64,000 bases of DNA from the NCBI GenBank assembly GCA_940337035.1, contig CALNHX010005247.1, positions 1-64,000 on the forward strand, read 5' to 3'. The position numbers and the translations under genes were made by a program. Position 1 is the first letter of the stretch. Every line of letters starts with the position of its first letter. A model generated the notes under the pieces. It ran no database searches, was not told the DNA's origin, and was given only the letters and a program-made list of their open reading frames with translations. Shown here one piece after another: positions 11,808 to 24,475 of this stretch. Source of the DNA: Agriotes lineatus (lineage: Eukaryota; Arthropoda; Insecta; Coleoptera; Elateridae).

Positions 11808-14498
11808 CTGGAAGCGAATTTAAAATAACTCAACGCCCCCGTGGACACTGCCCTTACTGTTGCCCTTTAACCAATCCCGCCGACCATGTCGTCTTTTACT
11901 TCACCAACAAGCTGCGGAAGGGAGCGATGACCCCGATAAGATTAACCACAAAAGCAGGGGCCCTCAAAGCAGCTGGAGTGGACAGCAATTTGCCCACTGT
12001 CATCTACATACATGGTTTCTCGGAACACGGTCGCGGGGTCAGCGCTAGAATGATGCGTGACGGTAAGCTTCACGATGATCACTCTAAAACAACCGATCCG
12101 TTAACACGAGCAACCCTTTGCAGCCTACCTGAGCAGACCTGATAATTACAACGTGATGCTGCTCGACTGGGGGATTCTGAGCGCGTTTCCTTGGTATCCC
12201 ATCGCCGCTAGGAACACCAAGGTCGTGGGGCCGCTTCTTGGACAGTTCCTGAACTTCTACGATGGAACAGGGGAGTTGCCCATATCAAAAATCCACATTG
12301 TAGGGTTCAGTCTGGGAAGTCATGTGGCGGGATTCGCTGCGAAGACCTTGGGGGCTAAAAGGAAGCTTCCAAGGATAACAGCCCTGGACCCAGCCTTTCC
12401 AGAGTTTTCCCTCTCAGGTAGTTTGGCTTTATTTTTTCTATTGTTCTCAACCATTTCTTCTTTGGGTATTTAGTGTTCTAGCATACTGATCATCATGACT
12501 GATGTCATCCATTAAGTCATTCATCATCTAGTTGTGTTCAGTTTTGTTTCAGCACGATTTATCCTAAAAGGCAATCGTCAAGGATAACGTTTACCATTAC
12601 ATATCTGTTGTAACCTTGCTAACGTTTCTAGCAAATCATTTGCGTAACGTAAATGTAGTAAATATTTTCCATTGATCTAAATGCCATCGTACTTCTAAAC
12701 AGTTTTGGAGAGACCGTATCACCATCTCAACTTCTTCAATGTACCTTTATCAGGTTCGTTTTGACGTAACATATCTAGATTATATTATTCCTTGCAATTC
12801 TATATAACTTTTAATTAATTTTATGCAACTACAATCAGTTTTACATCTTTGTAGCGTGTCCTGTGTAATTGAGGTCTCTATCGTGTGTATGATCTTCTCG
12901 AAATCAATAAACGTCATGCAGTATATGGTGGTTAGCTATGCTCGGTACTTCGTCTAATTGTCGAGTTTACTGTGTTAATGAAACAATTTGAAATTCTACT
13001 TATTCGACAGGTTATTCAATTCGGTCTGACTTATTTTCGTAATTGCTTGTTTTTATCCTCTGAAAAATATCTGAAGTTCCTATATGTATACCTGTTCGAA
13101 AGCTGTACAATTTTCATTCAATTCTGTTAATCGGTTTGTGACCAGGTTTATGAGCCGATAATTATAATTATAGACGCAAGCTATATAGAATACAGAAGAA
13201 AGTGAATCATTGCTGGTACAATTAACTTAATCGTGGTAATACAGACACCTGCTTGTCATTTTCGAATATGGCTGACATTTTGTCGACTCAACAGATCTAA
13301 TTCTATAATTATTATTCTTACTCTTGCTAACATAGACCACATTTAATAGAACATATTTATTTTTACTTCGACACGAAGTGTACGAAGTATTGAAATTCTT
13401 TCATATCAAATATCTTTAAAATTCGTATCAACCGACTAATGAACCGACTATACCAAATCTCCGCCTCGGCTGTGCGGATCTTTTGGTGAAGACCCCAGGC
13501 CCCTAGATACCTCCCTCGTATTGGGGGGGGGGGAGGCTAAGCGTGCTGTGTGGTGTACGTATGTTCGTATGTGTACACGATTCCGGTCGCCAGGAACCTT
13601 CCTGAAGTCTTGCATCGTTTTCATACGATGGATCTTCCAAAAATGACGGCAACATCAACTTTTGAGGTATGGTCAAAGGCAAAAAATTTCTTTTTGTTTT
13701 TTTGTTTTTTTTTATAAATTACTGGTTCATAACATTTCATTGTACTAGCGAAACGGAGTGATGCTGAGTGTCGAAGTATTCTTAGAAAGCACCGAAGTGC
13801 GCTTTTCTTGCGTGGGGGGTACCGAATATTTGCAAATTATTTTGCGAATTCTAGCAGATGAACATTAAAGCAACAACTTTAAATTTCGTTAGGCATGCCA
13901 GCTTTCCCTATTACATTCTAACATTCCAGATACATCGCAACGGATATCCCTAGACGACGCCGAATATATCGACGTGATACACACGGACGGAGGGGCGTAC
14001 GGTCTTCCCATCTCTGTAGGGCACGCCGACTTTTACCCCAATGGGGGCAGCGCTGTGCAGCCCGGGTGCGAGTTCTCAAAGCTATCCCAGCGCGGAATGT
14101 TGGATCACATAGGTTAGTCCCTATTTGCAATATTTCAAAATTGGTCTTTCGAGCCGGATTTTACAAAATCCGTCTGAAAAGGTCACTTGTTAATAGTTAA
14201 CTTTTCAGTCTTGTGCAGCCACTTCTACGCTGTGTACTTCTACGCGGAATCGGTCAGAAATCCAACAGGTTTTCCGGCAACCAAGTGCGGCCCATTTCGC
14301 AACTGCGGTTTTACTACCCACGCCTACATGGGTTTCTTGGCCAGTAAAAGGTAAGTAGCTGCATCAAGCAAGGCGCTTGCCCCTAATGCATCTTTTAGCA
14401 CGACTTTAGGGAACTTTTATTTGACTACGAACGATCACGCACCGTTCGCGAGGTCTGCTGAAGAGCAGGCGAAGACGCCGAACCGGAGGCTGCCGTGA
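11808..14498 (+). CDS. Pancreatic-lipase-family secreted lipase (5' exon missing)
   Basis: Five exons with matching splice phases: 11,808-12,062, 12,124-12,417, 13,930-14,112, 14,209-14,350 and 14,399-14,498 (TGA at 14,496). Introns are 61, 1,512, 96 and 48 bp, all GT-AG. Translation gives VIYIHGFSEHG (oxyanion strand), LLDWG, then the nucleophile elbow GFSLGSH (Ser codon 12,309), ALDPAFP (Asp codon 12,387), VGHADFYPNGG, a Cys-flanked segment and CSHFYAV (His codon 14,220), ending near GNFYLTTNDHAPF. This is the order of the alpha/beta-hydrolase domain of insect pancreatic lipase relatives, with the full Ser-Asp-His triad; these are extracellular enzymes cleaving acylglycerol or phospholipid esters. 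The loop between the last conserved strand and the CSH motif is short, as in phospholipase-A1-like members, so the exact substrate is not predictable. The signal peptide and start codon are not found: the first visible exon begins inside the mature N-terminal region (GHCPYCCPLTNPADHVVFYF), so one or more exons lie upstream, perhaps beyond the satellite. Confidence 0.88.
12560..12970 (-). pseudogene. RTE-type reverse transcriptase relic in lipase intron 2
   Basis: Minus-strand translation around 12,930-12,850 reads MTFIDFEKIIHTIETS, the counterpart of the RT motif A segment FIDFEKAFD-x-VE, followed by ITQDTLQRCKT and LIKSYIE, which align with the helices after that motif. Further along, WHLDQWKIFTTFTLRK corresponds to the region leading to the FADD box, which is destroyed. 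Several stops and frame changes are present. It lies wholly inside intron 2 of the lipase gene in the opposite orientation. Confidence 0.6.
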
Positions 14499-14948
14499 GG
14501 TCCGGCCGAATCGTCAGCCCGTGACGGATTCTAGTTAAAAGCCAGACTGTGCGAAAGGAAGTACCAGTGCAAAAATAATTCAGGCGAAATGTGCAACTTG
14601 TTGAGATATTAATGCAATTACGTTTGCGTGACTGGGACAATACTAGTCGCAGCGGCGGCATAATTTATAGAAATTTTCATGAAATATTAAATGTTTGTGT
14701 CTGGAGATTCCCGTAATTTGATGGGCTCCGCATAAAAAGCCTTGTGGGGGCGTTGTGACAACAGGGGCGAATGTATATGTACAACAAAAGTGGTGAAAAT
14801 CAAAAAGCAACTGAAAGTTGTTAGAATATCAACTTTTATAGAATATATCGGTTTAATAAGAGATAGATAAATATAGTACTCTGTTAAATAAGTGCCATGT
14901 TATGTAAATAATAATTAACGTAGTTGTAAGGATTAAACTGGCTGTGAC

Positions 14949-14954
14949 AATAAA
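14949..14954 (+). terminator. Candidate polyadenylation signal of the lipase gene
   Basis: AATAAA lies about 450 bp after the lipase stop codon in otherwise AT-rich non-coding DNA. It is the first canonical hexamer I noticed downstream on this strand; use of this site is inferred only. Confidence 0.35.
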
Positions 14955-15111
14955 TAATCAAGTTCTAGTGTAGCTGTTATATGTACACTAACTTAAATCT
15001 TAGTGATCTTTAGTTTAATATAAGTAGCTTTTACTAAAAACTCGTTAATATAAAAACAAATAATATAAACTCCTCTACTTCTTTCAGGTCGATTTTAAGG
15101 TTCTAGGTAAA

Positions 15112-15729
15112 TAGACCGAACTCAATAGACCGAAAGGCAGTTGACCGAACTCAATTGACCGAAAAGCAATAGACCGAAACGTCACTAGACCGAAACAGCA
15201 ATAGACCGAAAATCACTTGGTCGAAAATATGTTATGGTTAAAGTACACATTAGGTTAGGTTTTGCGTCAGTTTTGACACAAACTGACTCAAAACCTAATC
15301 TGCTAACCTCATATTTGACATGACTTACAATGTCACGAACATAAACAGTGCCAACGTAAGAAAAAAATCACAACCATTTATGGTCACCCGGTACCATTAA
15401 TGTCAAAACTTTAAGTGTCAAATTCTTTTCATGGAATAAAATTAGATTCTCTTTGATTTACTAGAATAAAGTTAAAATAAAATAAAAAACAAAAAAAACT
15501 TCTAAACACGCCAGTCCTAAGCTTGAATAAAGTGTGAAGAAAAGTTGATGCTATTAATGTTAATAAATGTAACCGTAATATATTTTCGACAAAGTGATTT
15601 TCGGTCTATTGCTGCTTCGGTCTAGTGACGTTTCGGTCTATTGCTGCTTCGGTCTAGTGACGTTTCGGTCTATTGCTATTCGGTCAATTGAGTTCGGTCA
15701 ATTGCTTTCGGCCTATTGAGTTCGGTCTA
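15112..15729. mobile_element. MITE with internally repetitive inverted ends
   Basis: The left end is a run of imperfect 11-17 bp units containing tagaccgaa or ttgaccgaa (15,112-15,230). The right end is the inverse run of ttcggtcta units (15,597-15,729), so the arms are about 120-130 bp and each is itself a small tandem array. A second, shorter palindrome (gttttgcgtcagtttt / aaactgactcaaaacc) lies at about 15,258-15,292. No open frame of note is inside. Clear target duplications were not resolved. Confidence 0.6.
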
Positions 15730-16189
15730 CTCGCCGTGTACTACCCGATTTTAAAAGTTATAGTATTTACCAGATTTGCATCACTCTGAGAGGACTTATA
15801 TTTTCAAAATACCTAATTCGTATTATATCGTAACGGTGCACACTCTGGTTGGATTTAAGGTGTGGGTGAACCTACGTTGTAGATGTTTGTTTTGACGTGC
15901 CTCGGCTGGATCACGAACCATCACTCTAGACAGCTTTACTTATGGTAACTACTGGCTAACTACTCAAGTCGGATAGAGGCTGGAGACCTTCGCTTCCCAC
16001 TTTGAAAATAAACAACATTATCTACTAAGGACAAATGTGAATGCACTACATACTTCTACGAGTACTGCGGTATTTCAAAAACTGTGATTGCGTAAGATGG
16101 TTGTCGGCGGCTTTGTTCAACCACAATAAAAGCTGGGTGCTTGTATTTTGCCCCACGTAGCAGAAATAACAGTACGGAAAGAAAAGCGG

Positions 16190-16465
16190 CCCGCAATCTT
16201 ACTAACAGTGAAGTACTGCGGTGTCGAATTGTCATCCGTTTAGAGAAATACATAGAGACCTAACGAATTAAGAGTTAGATAAGAAGTCGGTGTACACACA
16301 ATTAAGATACTACAGTGTCGGATTGTGGAATATTAAAAGTTGTAAAAGTGAGACCAAGAGGCGGTGTTGTGCACACAGTCTCACTAACAGTTATCATACT
16401 GCGCTGTCAGATTGTGATTAACCTAGAGAAGTATGAGTTAGACAAATTCTGATCTGTTACAGCAG
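16190..16465. repeat. Local direct duplication, ~190 bp apart
   Basis: Two related segments follow each other: one near 16,195-16,290 (actaacagtgaagtactgcgg ... tttagagaaatac ... gagttagata) and one near 16,380-16,445 (actaacagttatcatactgcg ... ctagagaagtatgagttaga). A third, weaker partner (gtactgcggtatttcaaaaa) lies upstream at 16,060. They look like diverged tandem copies of an unknown unit. Confidence 0.4.
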
Positions 16466-17149
16466 TTATTCGGACTATTCGCAGGGCTGTCACATGAACC
16501 AGACCTTGCTTTTCTTCTCTCTGCAACACCAATCAAATGCGTTTATACTTATAAAAACACCTCGGTTCCTAGTCGCAAAACGGGCAGCCAATGACAAAAA
16601 TCCTAAATTTCGTTGCCAGAAAATCCCTAAGCTAATTCCAATCCCCACAAATGGTTCATCATTTGCCAAACAAATTTTGATTGGAGATTTCCTATGGCGT
16701 TCCGAAACTTTCCTCAACACTTGTTCTTTTGTTTTATAACAGCCCCATTCATTTTAAGTTAATTGAGCTCGCGGTTTCCGGTTGTATTTCCACCGCCGTA
16801 ATTTCCCTGTTATAATTAGCTCTGTATCGCCGCCTTGTCTGATAAGCCATGTGCTAAAAGGATGGTGTTACCAGTCCAGGTCCGCTAAATTCCTAACAGT
16901 TGCAAATAATATCGGCTTACACCTTATTCAAAACAAACGGAACCTTTCGTTAAGGCTTGTAATTGTTGGCATATAACTATTTACAAATAATTATTTACAT
17001 CTAGCTATCAAAATAAAATAAAACAAAAGGTAACGGTCGCACGTACCCGACCTTTACAAAAAAACAACTTTGGGTATGTAATATAACCCTAATAGAACCC
17101 ACTGTATTATTAAGCTTTTGGTAAGTTTTATTTCCACACCTTATAGTCA

Positions 17150-17545
17150 ATAGTGCTGTAATGATCAAGAACTTATCAATTGAAAGAGCGAAAAAATTCA
17201 AATATCTAGGTACCTGGCTACACCAAAACTGGAACTCAGACGAAGGTGTCAAATGCTTTCATAAAATACAGAATGGTCCTCTCACACGGAGTCGAAACCT
17301 GGACTCTGAAAACAGTCGGTATAAACAGACTCGAGATGTTCGAGATGTTGATCTAGCAAGACCAAGATCAAGAGTTACTTGCCTACTTTAAGAAAACAAC
17401 CTGGAACACGCAATGAGCAACCCTAAATTCAAGTTGTTACGATTAATAATCGAAGGTAAAGTTGAAGGAGGAAGAGAAATTGTCACAAAAAATTTGTAAA
17501 AATGTATACAACCATGGATAAACGCGAAATAATGAAACATTTGCA
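17150..17545 (+). pseudogene. RTE-type non-LTR retrotransposon 3' ORF relic
   Basis: The segment reads ERAKKFKYLGTWLHQNW, then in a shifted frame GVETWTLKTVGINRLEMFEM, and then HAMSNPKFKLLRLIIEGKVE followed by a Gly/Lys/Arg-rich piece. This order (FKYLG box, the YG-x-E-x-W-T-L / INRLEAFEMW box, then the -x-x-YRLLQLIIEGK-x-EGKR tail) is typical of the C-terminal third of RTE-like ORF2 proteins. Frameshifts and stops show it is dead. No 3' repeat tail was recognised. Confidence 0.7.
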
Positions 17546-18183
17546 TTAAATGAAAAATCAAACGAGAAATTTTTAAATGTCTTAACTGCCTTAACATCAT
17601 TTAGTGGAAAGGAATCCTACCAAAGTGTAAACGCCACTCTAATGCTTTGCTATCGTTTTGCGGATCTAATGTTGTATTTGCAGCAATTAAAAGCTAGAAA
17701 CATATATACACAAGAGGTGTGAAGAAATTTAGAATGCAAATTTGAACATTAACATCGTGTAAAACGCTTCAGCTTCAGATGGCCCCCTAGATCACTCTAT
17801 TTCATCCCACTGTACTTTTCCCTTTGGCGTAATGGTAAAATGGTAAAATATAATTTTCTGTAAAACCAAAAAGTGCGAAAGTTGTTGGGTTGTTAGAATC
17901 GTTTGGGAATCCCCCATGCTGATAGCTTTTGAACACACGCGCCAGAGCGAGCCGCGTCATTCGTATCGTCAAATTTCATCTCGCGTTGGGTCGTGGGTGT
18001 CAAATCGGCTGAGGGTATGTAGATGTGATGGAGCACAAACGTTTATAAGTTTTAAGTTTAGTGTAATCTCATGTCGACCAATGGTCGGATGCATTCAAAG
18101 GAGCATCTTTTTTAGCTACGCTCTGTAAAGTAGGAGCGTCATTGACATCCAGTACATCAAATACGAAAGGGGCCATAATTATA

Positions 18184-18914
18184 CAGTGCTTTCGTAAAGT
18201 AGTGGATAAATTCGTTAAAAATTCAAGGAATAACTTTTGAAAAAAACGCTCGGACCCGTCGATTTTTATTTTTATTTGAGCATTATTTGAAATAAAATGC
18301 GTACATATGAGGTATGGCGTTATGAATGTTTTTTTAATGGAAACCCCCTTTTTTTATTACGGAATCTGAAAGAACGCATCTTTTTACTTACGCTAAGGTA
18401 ATTTTTGGGTATAGGTCACATTACCAAAAATTAAGAAAAAAAAATTAAATTTGCAAAATACTGAATTTGATTTTAAGAAGTATGATTTTACACTTCTATC
18501 AATGACAGCAATCAACAAAAAACATATCGGTCGTCGTAGTTGCTGTCAGGCAGACAACAGTGCACAATTTGTACATTTAATTTAGTTGTTTTAGAAATTA
18601 CGATTGCAACTAAATTTAGTATTTTGCAATTTTTAATTTTTTTTCTTAATTTTTGATCATCTTATCTATACCCAAAAATCAGCTTAGAGTAAGTAAAGAG
18701 ATGAGTTCTTTCAAATTCCATAATAAAAAAAGAGGGTTGCCATTAAAATAAAACATCGATAACGCCATACCTCATATACGGGACACCCTGTATGTATGCA
18801 TTCTATTTCAAAAAATGCTCAAATAAAAATAAAAATCGACGGGTCCGAGCGTTTTTTCCAAAAGTTATTCCTTGAACTTTTAACGAATTTATCCACTACT
18901 TTACGAAAGCACTG
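18184..18914. mobile_element. TA-flanked foldback element
   Basis: Almost the whole 731 bp is one long inverted repeat. The left end cagtgctttcgtaaagtag is matched by ctactttacgaaagcactg at the right end, and the pairing continues through the cggacccgtcgatttttatt segment to the centre. TA flanks each end (182-183 and 915-916 of 18 kb). Arms of about 350 bp are well conserved apart from a short extra tacagggtgtcccgta-like insert in the right arm. No transposase frame is present. Confidence 0.75.
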
Positions 18915-18920
18915 TATGTA

Positions 18921-19130
18921 ACAGTATTAAGATAACATGAACAACAAAATAGAATGCTTGAGTAGGAAAGAGATGGTCATACGATAAAATTATTTTAGTA
19001 GGCATGTTTAGTTGACTTATGTCATAATTAAAATAAGCGTCATGCCTACTCGAATATTTACTACTATATTTATCTCTTTCTTACTAAAGCAATACGTGTT
19101 ATTTTCTTGTTCATGTTATCTCATTGCTGT
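18921..19130. mobile_element. Short TA-flanked MITE
   Basis: A 210-bp element has inverted ends: acagtattaagataacatga on the left and the complement acagcaatgagataacatga on the right, with pairing over about 95 bp. TA precedes and follows it. It abuts the neighbouring foldback with only a few bases between them, so the two were probably nested into the same AT-rich target. Confidence 0.55.
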
Positions 19131-19860
19131 TATATATAATTGTGGCCCCATCGGTACGTACGTATATCGATTCGCAACTCAGGCATCCCGAAAAGTTCTG
19201 GAAAAACTTTCTGTTTAACTCGTGGTGGATTTATGCTGAATGCCCTTAAATATTCCTGAACTACCGCTAAATATTCTTCAAATTTTGGTGTCCATTTTGC
19301 CCACGAGTTTCATATTGCAAATCCAGCCTTAACGCACTGGTTAAGCTAAGTTATTTATGGTTTATGATTATCCTGCATGTGTGATTTGCCGTTAATTTGA
19401 TTTGTGTTTTATGTACCTAGAAGTCTCCTTGTGAAAATCACCGCTTATTTTTACATGTCCTTAAAGTAATCTTGACGTTGTAAAATAAGTGTTGGGACAT
19501 ATCCCCGTTCATAGTGTAGTATCACCTTCAGCGCTCTGCACTAGTATATTAATATTCTTTTCCCCTATGAAATTATTTCGCCGGGGTCGTCAGCTAGTTT
19601 TCCTAATAACACGCAGGTAGAATATTTTGAAATGTTCAGTATTATTCTTATTTGTAAAGCACACTGCAGTTTCGCTTGTTTTGCAGCGAAGTAACCATTT
19701 CCAAAGATACAGAAATGAGATAAGGTCCAAATCCCGAAGTTGAGACCCGTACACATTTTCCGTTTTCCTAGCGAAATAACAAAAGCATTTTCACCACACC
19801 GACTGATTTGGGTTTTAGTAGTAGTATTATCCATGTTAGGATCTGAACTATTTCTGAAGT

Positions 19861-22800
19861 ACTAAATATCATCTAAATATGTGCGCTTACAGCAAAATTT
19901 GAAGGTACATAGATTGGTAAATTCTGTGGAGCACTTGAAAATATCCTGGCCAACATTGTTTTTCAACCATCTCTCATAATGCCTGATTATTTCAACTTTA
20001 AAATTTGTGAAAGTTAATTCGAAATTTGCACTAAATATAATAAAAGAAAACGCTCTCTAAGTGTTGCAATTATAAATGCATTGTTTTAACAGCATATTCT
20101 CAGATTGTGCACTTTGAGATCTCATAAGAAATCAACATTAAATACCTGAGGAGAGAGTTAAACCCCAGAAATTGGCTAGTTGCAAATTAGAATCTTCTTA
20201 GAATGATACTTAGTGCTAGCATCCTCAATGTTAGCAACTATTTAACTTGTTAATTTTAATTTTTATATTGTGATGTATTAACCAGTATAACGATCTTTAT
20301 AACGTAGTTTGCTGGTTAATTAATTTTTCTTCTCCAATGTGGTGTGTTTTTAAAATTTTATTCTTACCTCGTTTTCAACGTTTAAACTTAACCTCATTTT
20401 AACCTACAAATTTAACACGAGCTTCTACTACCAATGATCATTATGGCCCGAGGATGAAACCAGTTTGGTTTCGAAACATGTTGGCACTTTATATAAATGT
20501 ATGTGGAGAAGACTATTGGATTTTCTTGCTTCTTATCAAGACATCTCCACTATTAGCATGATGGATCACCTTCATATCATAACTGACCTTGTGAATTTGG
20601 AAGATTTTGAACCTAAGCCTGAAATGCCACTCTGGAGTAAATGGTGCCAATAGAACACTAAAGCATCGCAAATCAGCAAGTAGTGAAGACGAAACTCAAG
20701 TGATATGTCCTATATGTAACTAGATTTGGAGAAAGTAAAATGGCCAAATAATTGAGGTGCATCCTCGTTTACATCTGCAACCAAAGAAAAAATGCAACCC
20801 CTAACTTTAATAACTATCGTACACTTACTTTCCATGTGAGAACAATCGTGCTACAGATCATAAAACATCGTCTCAATCCTTTTCTGGCATCACAGATTTT
20901 AACGAACCAAATTGATGAAAGTGCTGCCATGTTTGTACCTTTCCCGCGTACAATTTCAAGCACACGCCGCTGATATAAACTAGTTGAGGGAATGTTTTTG
21001 CGCTGATCGCGAAGGAGGCGACCAGCATATGCAACTACCTTCTAGTACAGAACTCTCCTTGAGCAGAGAGGCTAGTAAATTGTGCAATTATTCTTGTTTT
21101 AGTCGGAAGGAAGGTTGAGAGATATTAAGCATTTCGCACGTGTGTTTGTGGCCGGTGCGGCTTATTTTCGTGATTCAATAGGATTCAGAAGTAATTTAAC
21201 CACAGTAAAAACATTTTGTTATTACGATAATTAAGACTTCGGTAATGCTTAAAACCTTGATGTTCCGTTTATCGTTGATGGAGAAGCTCCGGCTGCCCGC
21301 TAATTATTTGACCTGTATTTTTGTATCAATTTTCTACTGTGTTTGTGTATGTTTCGTAAAGTGAATATGCAGATGTGTTTAAGCAAATAAGGCTTCTCTT
21401 TCTGAGTTGGAAACGTCGCAAACACCTTTAGGTTGAAGCACTCAACTCAGTGACACCAACAAACAGTTATAATCAACTGCTAGCTATAAACACCTACACT
21501 TTCAGAGTAAAACCCCGCCCATGTCCCACTGAAGCCAGCCGACTACATTTGTAGTTTTGTTACAGGTCGTATATGAGTTTTCAATTGTAAAAGAACATGG
21601 GACAAAACTGATGGTACTTCGTCAAGTAAGCACGTTGCAAATAACAGACATAGGCGACAAGGAACATGTTTTCCATAGTTCTACATGAGGTGGAAACGAG
21701 AATAAAGTCTGTAAACGGATGAATCCATTTTGCTTGACTTAAGATAGAAGTTATCCACAATATGTTTTGATAACTGCAGTTTTTCGTCACGTCGTTGAGC
21801 GCTCCTTGAAAAAGCTCATCATTGTCGGAAACGTACATAGACGAAGAAGCCAATAAGGTCATTCGATAAACTGCAGCATGCTACTGGTGAATCATATTAC
21901 AATGTTTTAAAATCAGCAAAAGACTGCGATGGATAAAGGAATCTTGTAATAAGAAATGTTCGTGGGGATTAAGACCTTCAGACATGAGGAAACCAATAGA
22001 GAGAGTACTATAACAACAGGCTCAATGATCCAAAACACAATTACCGTAATTGTGTGCTATGAATATTTACATCTGTGGTTTGGAACGCTTGTAGCTACTA
22101 AATACTATTGACTTTAGCAGAACAAGTGAAATTAGCGTTATTACTAAAAGTAGGTAAAATCATCAGTGTTCATACTTTAAGGCTGAAAAATGTAATTTTT
22201 GCAAACAACGACAAAATTAAATCAACTTTGTCGTGCATAAAATTAAATTATCACAGTCATTAATTTGAAATGTAATTAGCTCTCACCTGTTGGATTTAAA
22301 TTTAAACGTCGACACTTCACCTGCACTACAGCTTCGCGCACCTTCGCAATTTCAAGTTGTCGATAAACCGCAAATCCGTTCTCACCCATTCCAGTGTAAT
22401 CCAACGTACATACACTTAGCTGCCTAGAAGTGGCTTTAAAAATGATAATCGATTCGCCCTGCCCTCATTAGGGCGGCATCGACCACCACATTTATGAAGC
22501 CAATATTCGTATTCCGTACCAAAAATAGGCGCCTGTTAACAAAATGGAAGCATTAGTGCGAACCGCTAGGGTAAATATATTTAAATTTGATGCGGGACCT
22601 CCGCACGCAACCCATACGCCGAGCAGCGGAACTACATTAAGTTGCGGTTGTAGACAAGCCAAATATTCACTTAAAAAAGCGATCTGCATATCGTGCAACC
22701 TTCACCCTCGGCCTTAACGCGAAGCTACTTCCTGTTGGCAGACACGTAGCCTCGACCAGGCCTGCAGTTGAAATAGAAAATGATGTCAAAGTTTGGCCGA

Positions 22801-24250
22801 CTGACTGTCTTTTTACAAGATAAAAGAGAGTATAAAAATGTTCCTGTGGGAATTCGTTAGAGTGCAACCGTCATCGCAACTTTGCAATTTTCTGGAAATG
22901 ATAATGTTGTTAATTTGTGGAACTATATTGTAGTAGGTATTGTAAACTACAATGCGGACCTGGTTCTCTTCAGGCGGCCGATATAGGAATATGTCTATTC
23001 TATCATTCTTCCAAATTATTTTATAAAGAATGTATCACATTTAGGCGCCCGCATATAATTTCTCCACATTAAATTAACGATTATATCAACAGTGTGGCAG
23101 CAATTAAGTATGAAATTATTTAGTTCCAAAACTGATTGAATAACAGTGTAAAAATTATGATAATCCATCAGCGACTGAATTTAGCTGAAAACATAAGCTA
23201 GCTTTAAACAGTACAAAATATTTTCCTTACTACAGGAATCACTCCTAACGTATTAAATACGTTAATAAGCTTAGCAAGGACTATAGTTCGACAAGGTAAA
23301 GTCTGGCTTTATACAAAATACAACCTGGATTTATATAGTCAAAATGAAATGGACTGGGCTAATGCTCACGTCGTAAAGATATCCCAACTCAACATCTACT
23401 AAAGGCAGATACCAAATCGTACTATGATAAAACTGAATTACAGTATATATGCACCATGTACTGGCCTAACTACAACAGAAAGTACCTGCCTTGCATCTCC
23501 GCAAAGTTCAGTTTATTGGATTACCCACAAACAGGTCACGTTTGGTCACAGACTTTTTTTTTGCTCCTCTGCTGAAAGCACGTCAACTGATTCCCTTCTC
23601 CAAAATAGTCCCCGACGCTGATTTTTTCTTTCTCTAACTGGTATCGGCAATATTGCCATCCCGTACATCCACAACAATCACCACATCCGGCAGGTAACCC
23701 CAAAAAGTAAGTACTTCAAAAAGTAAGTCATCGGAAAAAAGGCGAGAGCGAAAAACAATGTTCCGTAAGCGAAAGAATGTCTTACTAGAGCTCTCCCTAT
23801 TTCAACATCCGAAAGTTGTGCTAGTTTCAAATTTTTTCACAAACTTGTGAATTGTTGATCTATATTATTAAATTTAACCGAGAATAAATCACGAACTGTC
23901 CGTAAACTGACGTCATTGTAAAATGCTTTGATAATAAATAACCTTTCTTTATTAGAATATTCAACATTATTATTCAAAGTAATTAGTTAAATACATGAAT
24001 TAATAATTAACAGAAAATAACATTTATTTTAGCATAAACAAATGTGATCGTGGCTGGTCTGTTTTTTTTGTGAATAAAACGAAAAATATTTATTACAGTT
24101 TTTAAGCTATTTCTATCTTAAACAAGCAACAAATTCAAATAAAGTAGTATCAAATTAAGTGCATTTTTTTCTCTTGAGTGATGCCACTATCAGTTCTATC
24201 AATTCAAGCGACAATCAGGAATCTGCATTATATACGATTTCCTATGCTAT
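19861..24250. other. Mostly unassigned DNA
   Basis: No host gene is supported. At 20,440-20,653 a stretch reads in one frame through PEDETSLVSKHVGTLYKCM and on to a stop. The nucleotide phrase gaggatgaaaccagtttggtttcgaaacatg belongs to a type of sequence often found near the end of Penelope-like or other retroelements, so this may be a retroelement tail. A 93-codon minus-strand frame at 21,581-21,862 is unrecognised. The remainder is AT-rich without visible structure. Confidence 0.35.
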
Positions 24251-24289
24251 TTCTCTATGTTCGCACCTTAAGTGAAACACTCTGTATAG

Positions 24290-24475
24290 GTCTATTGAGC
24301 GAATGCGAGAATTTATTAGCCTCATCTTTACCCCATACTTTAATCAAATCAACTGTCTCAGATTTTATACGACCACACATTTCCATTTGGTTACTATCCG
24401 AGTTGTCAATCAACGCACCAAGATAATTCGATATATTCTGGGAGTAGCCTGTAACAGCTAGAGGGCGCGTTAATA
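24290..24475 (-). pseudogene. Possible RTE-type retrotransposon fragment
   Basis: Minus-strand translation reads NISNYLGALIDNSDSNQMEM, then CGRIKSETVDLIKVWGKD. This resembles the FKYLGALI-x-x-DG ... EI-x-x-RI ... LWK region of RTE-like ORF2 proteins. The match is short and diverged, and no second motif was found beyond it, so this call is tentative. Confidence 0.35.

Larger units (their letters stand above)
17915..19860 (-). repeat. Unrecognised dispersed repeat, copy A (interrupted)
   Basis: Three pieces of this interval resemble, in the same order, 38,060-38,850: near 18,045-18,110 (phrases cgaccaatggtcggatgcattcaaagga versus caacctatgaccggatatattcaaaagga in shortened form), near 19,195-19,255 (ctggaaaaactttc ... 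ggatttatgctgaatgccc) and near 19,520-19,660 (ccttcagcgctctgcac). Two TA-flanked elements sit between the first and second pieces. On the minus strand an 89-codon open frame (19,565-19,834) lies opposite a 100-codon frame in copy B, and both share FG(N/D)G followed by AL(Q/R)-x-I. It is therefore probably an old protein-coding mobile element read on the minus strand. I do not recognise the protein. Confidence 0.4.

Noticed and set aside
13918..14130. Minus-strand frame opposite lipase exon 3
   Set aside because: Antisense of a well-supported exon with conserved motifs on the plus strand.
16482..16746. Possible TIR element with gggctgt ends
   Set aside because: Only about seven terminal bases are inverted and no convincing target duplication is present; too short to support.
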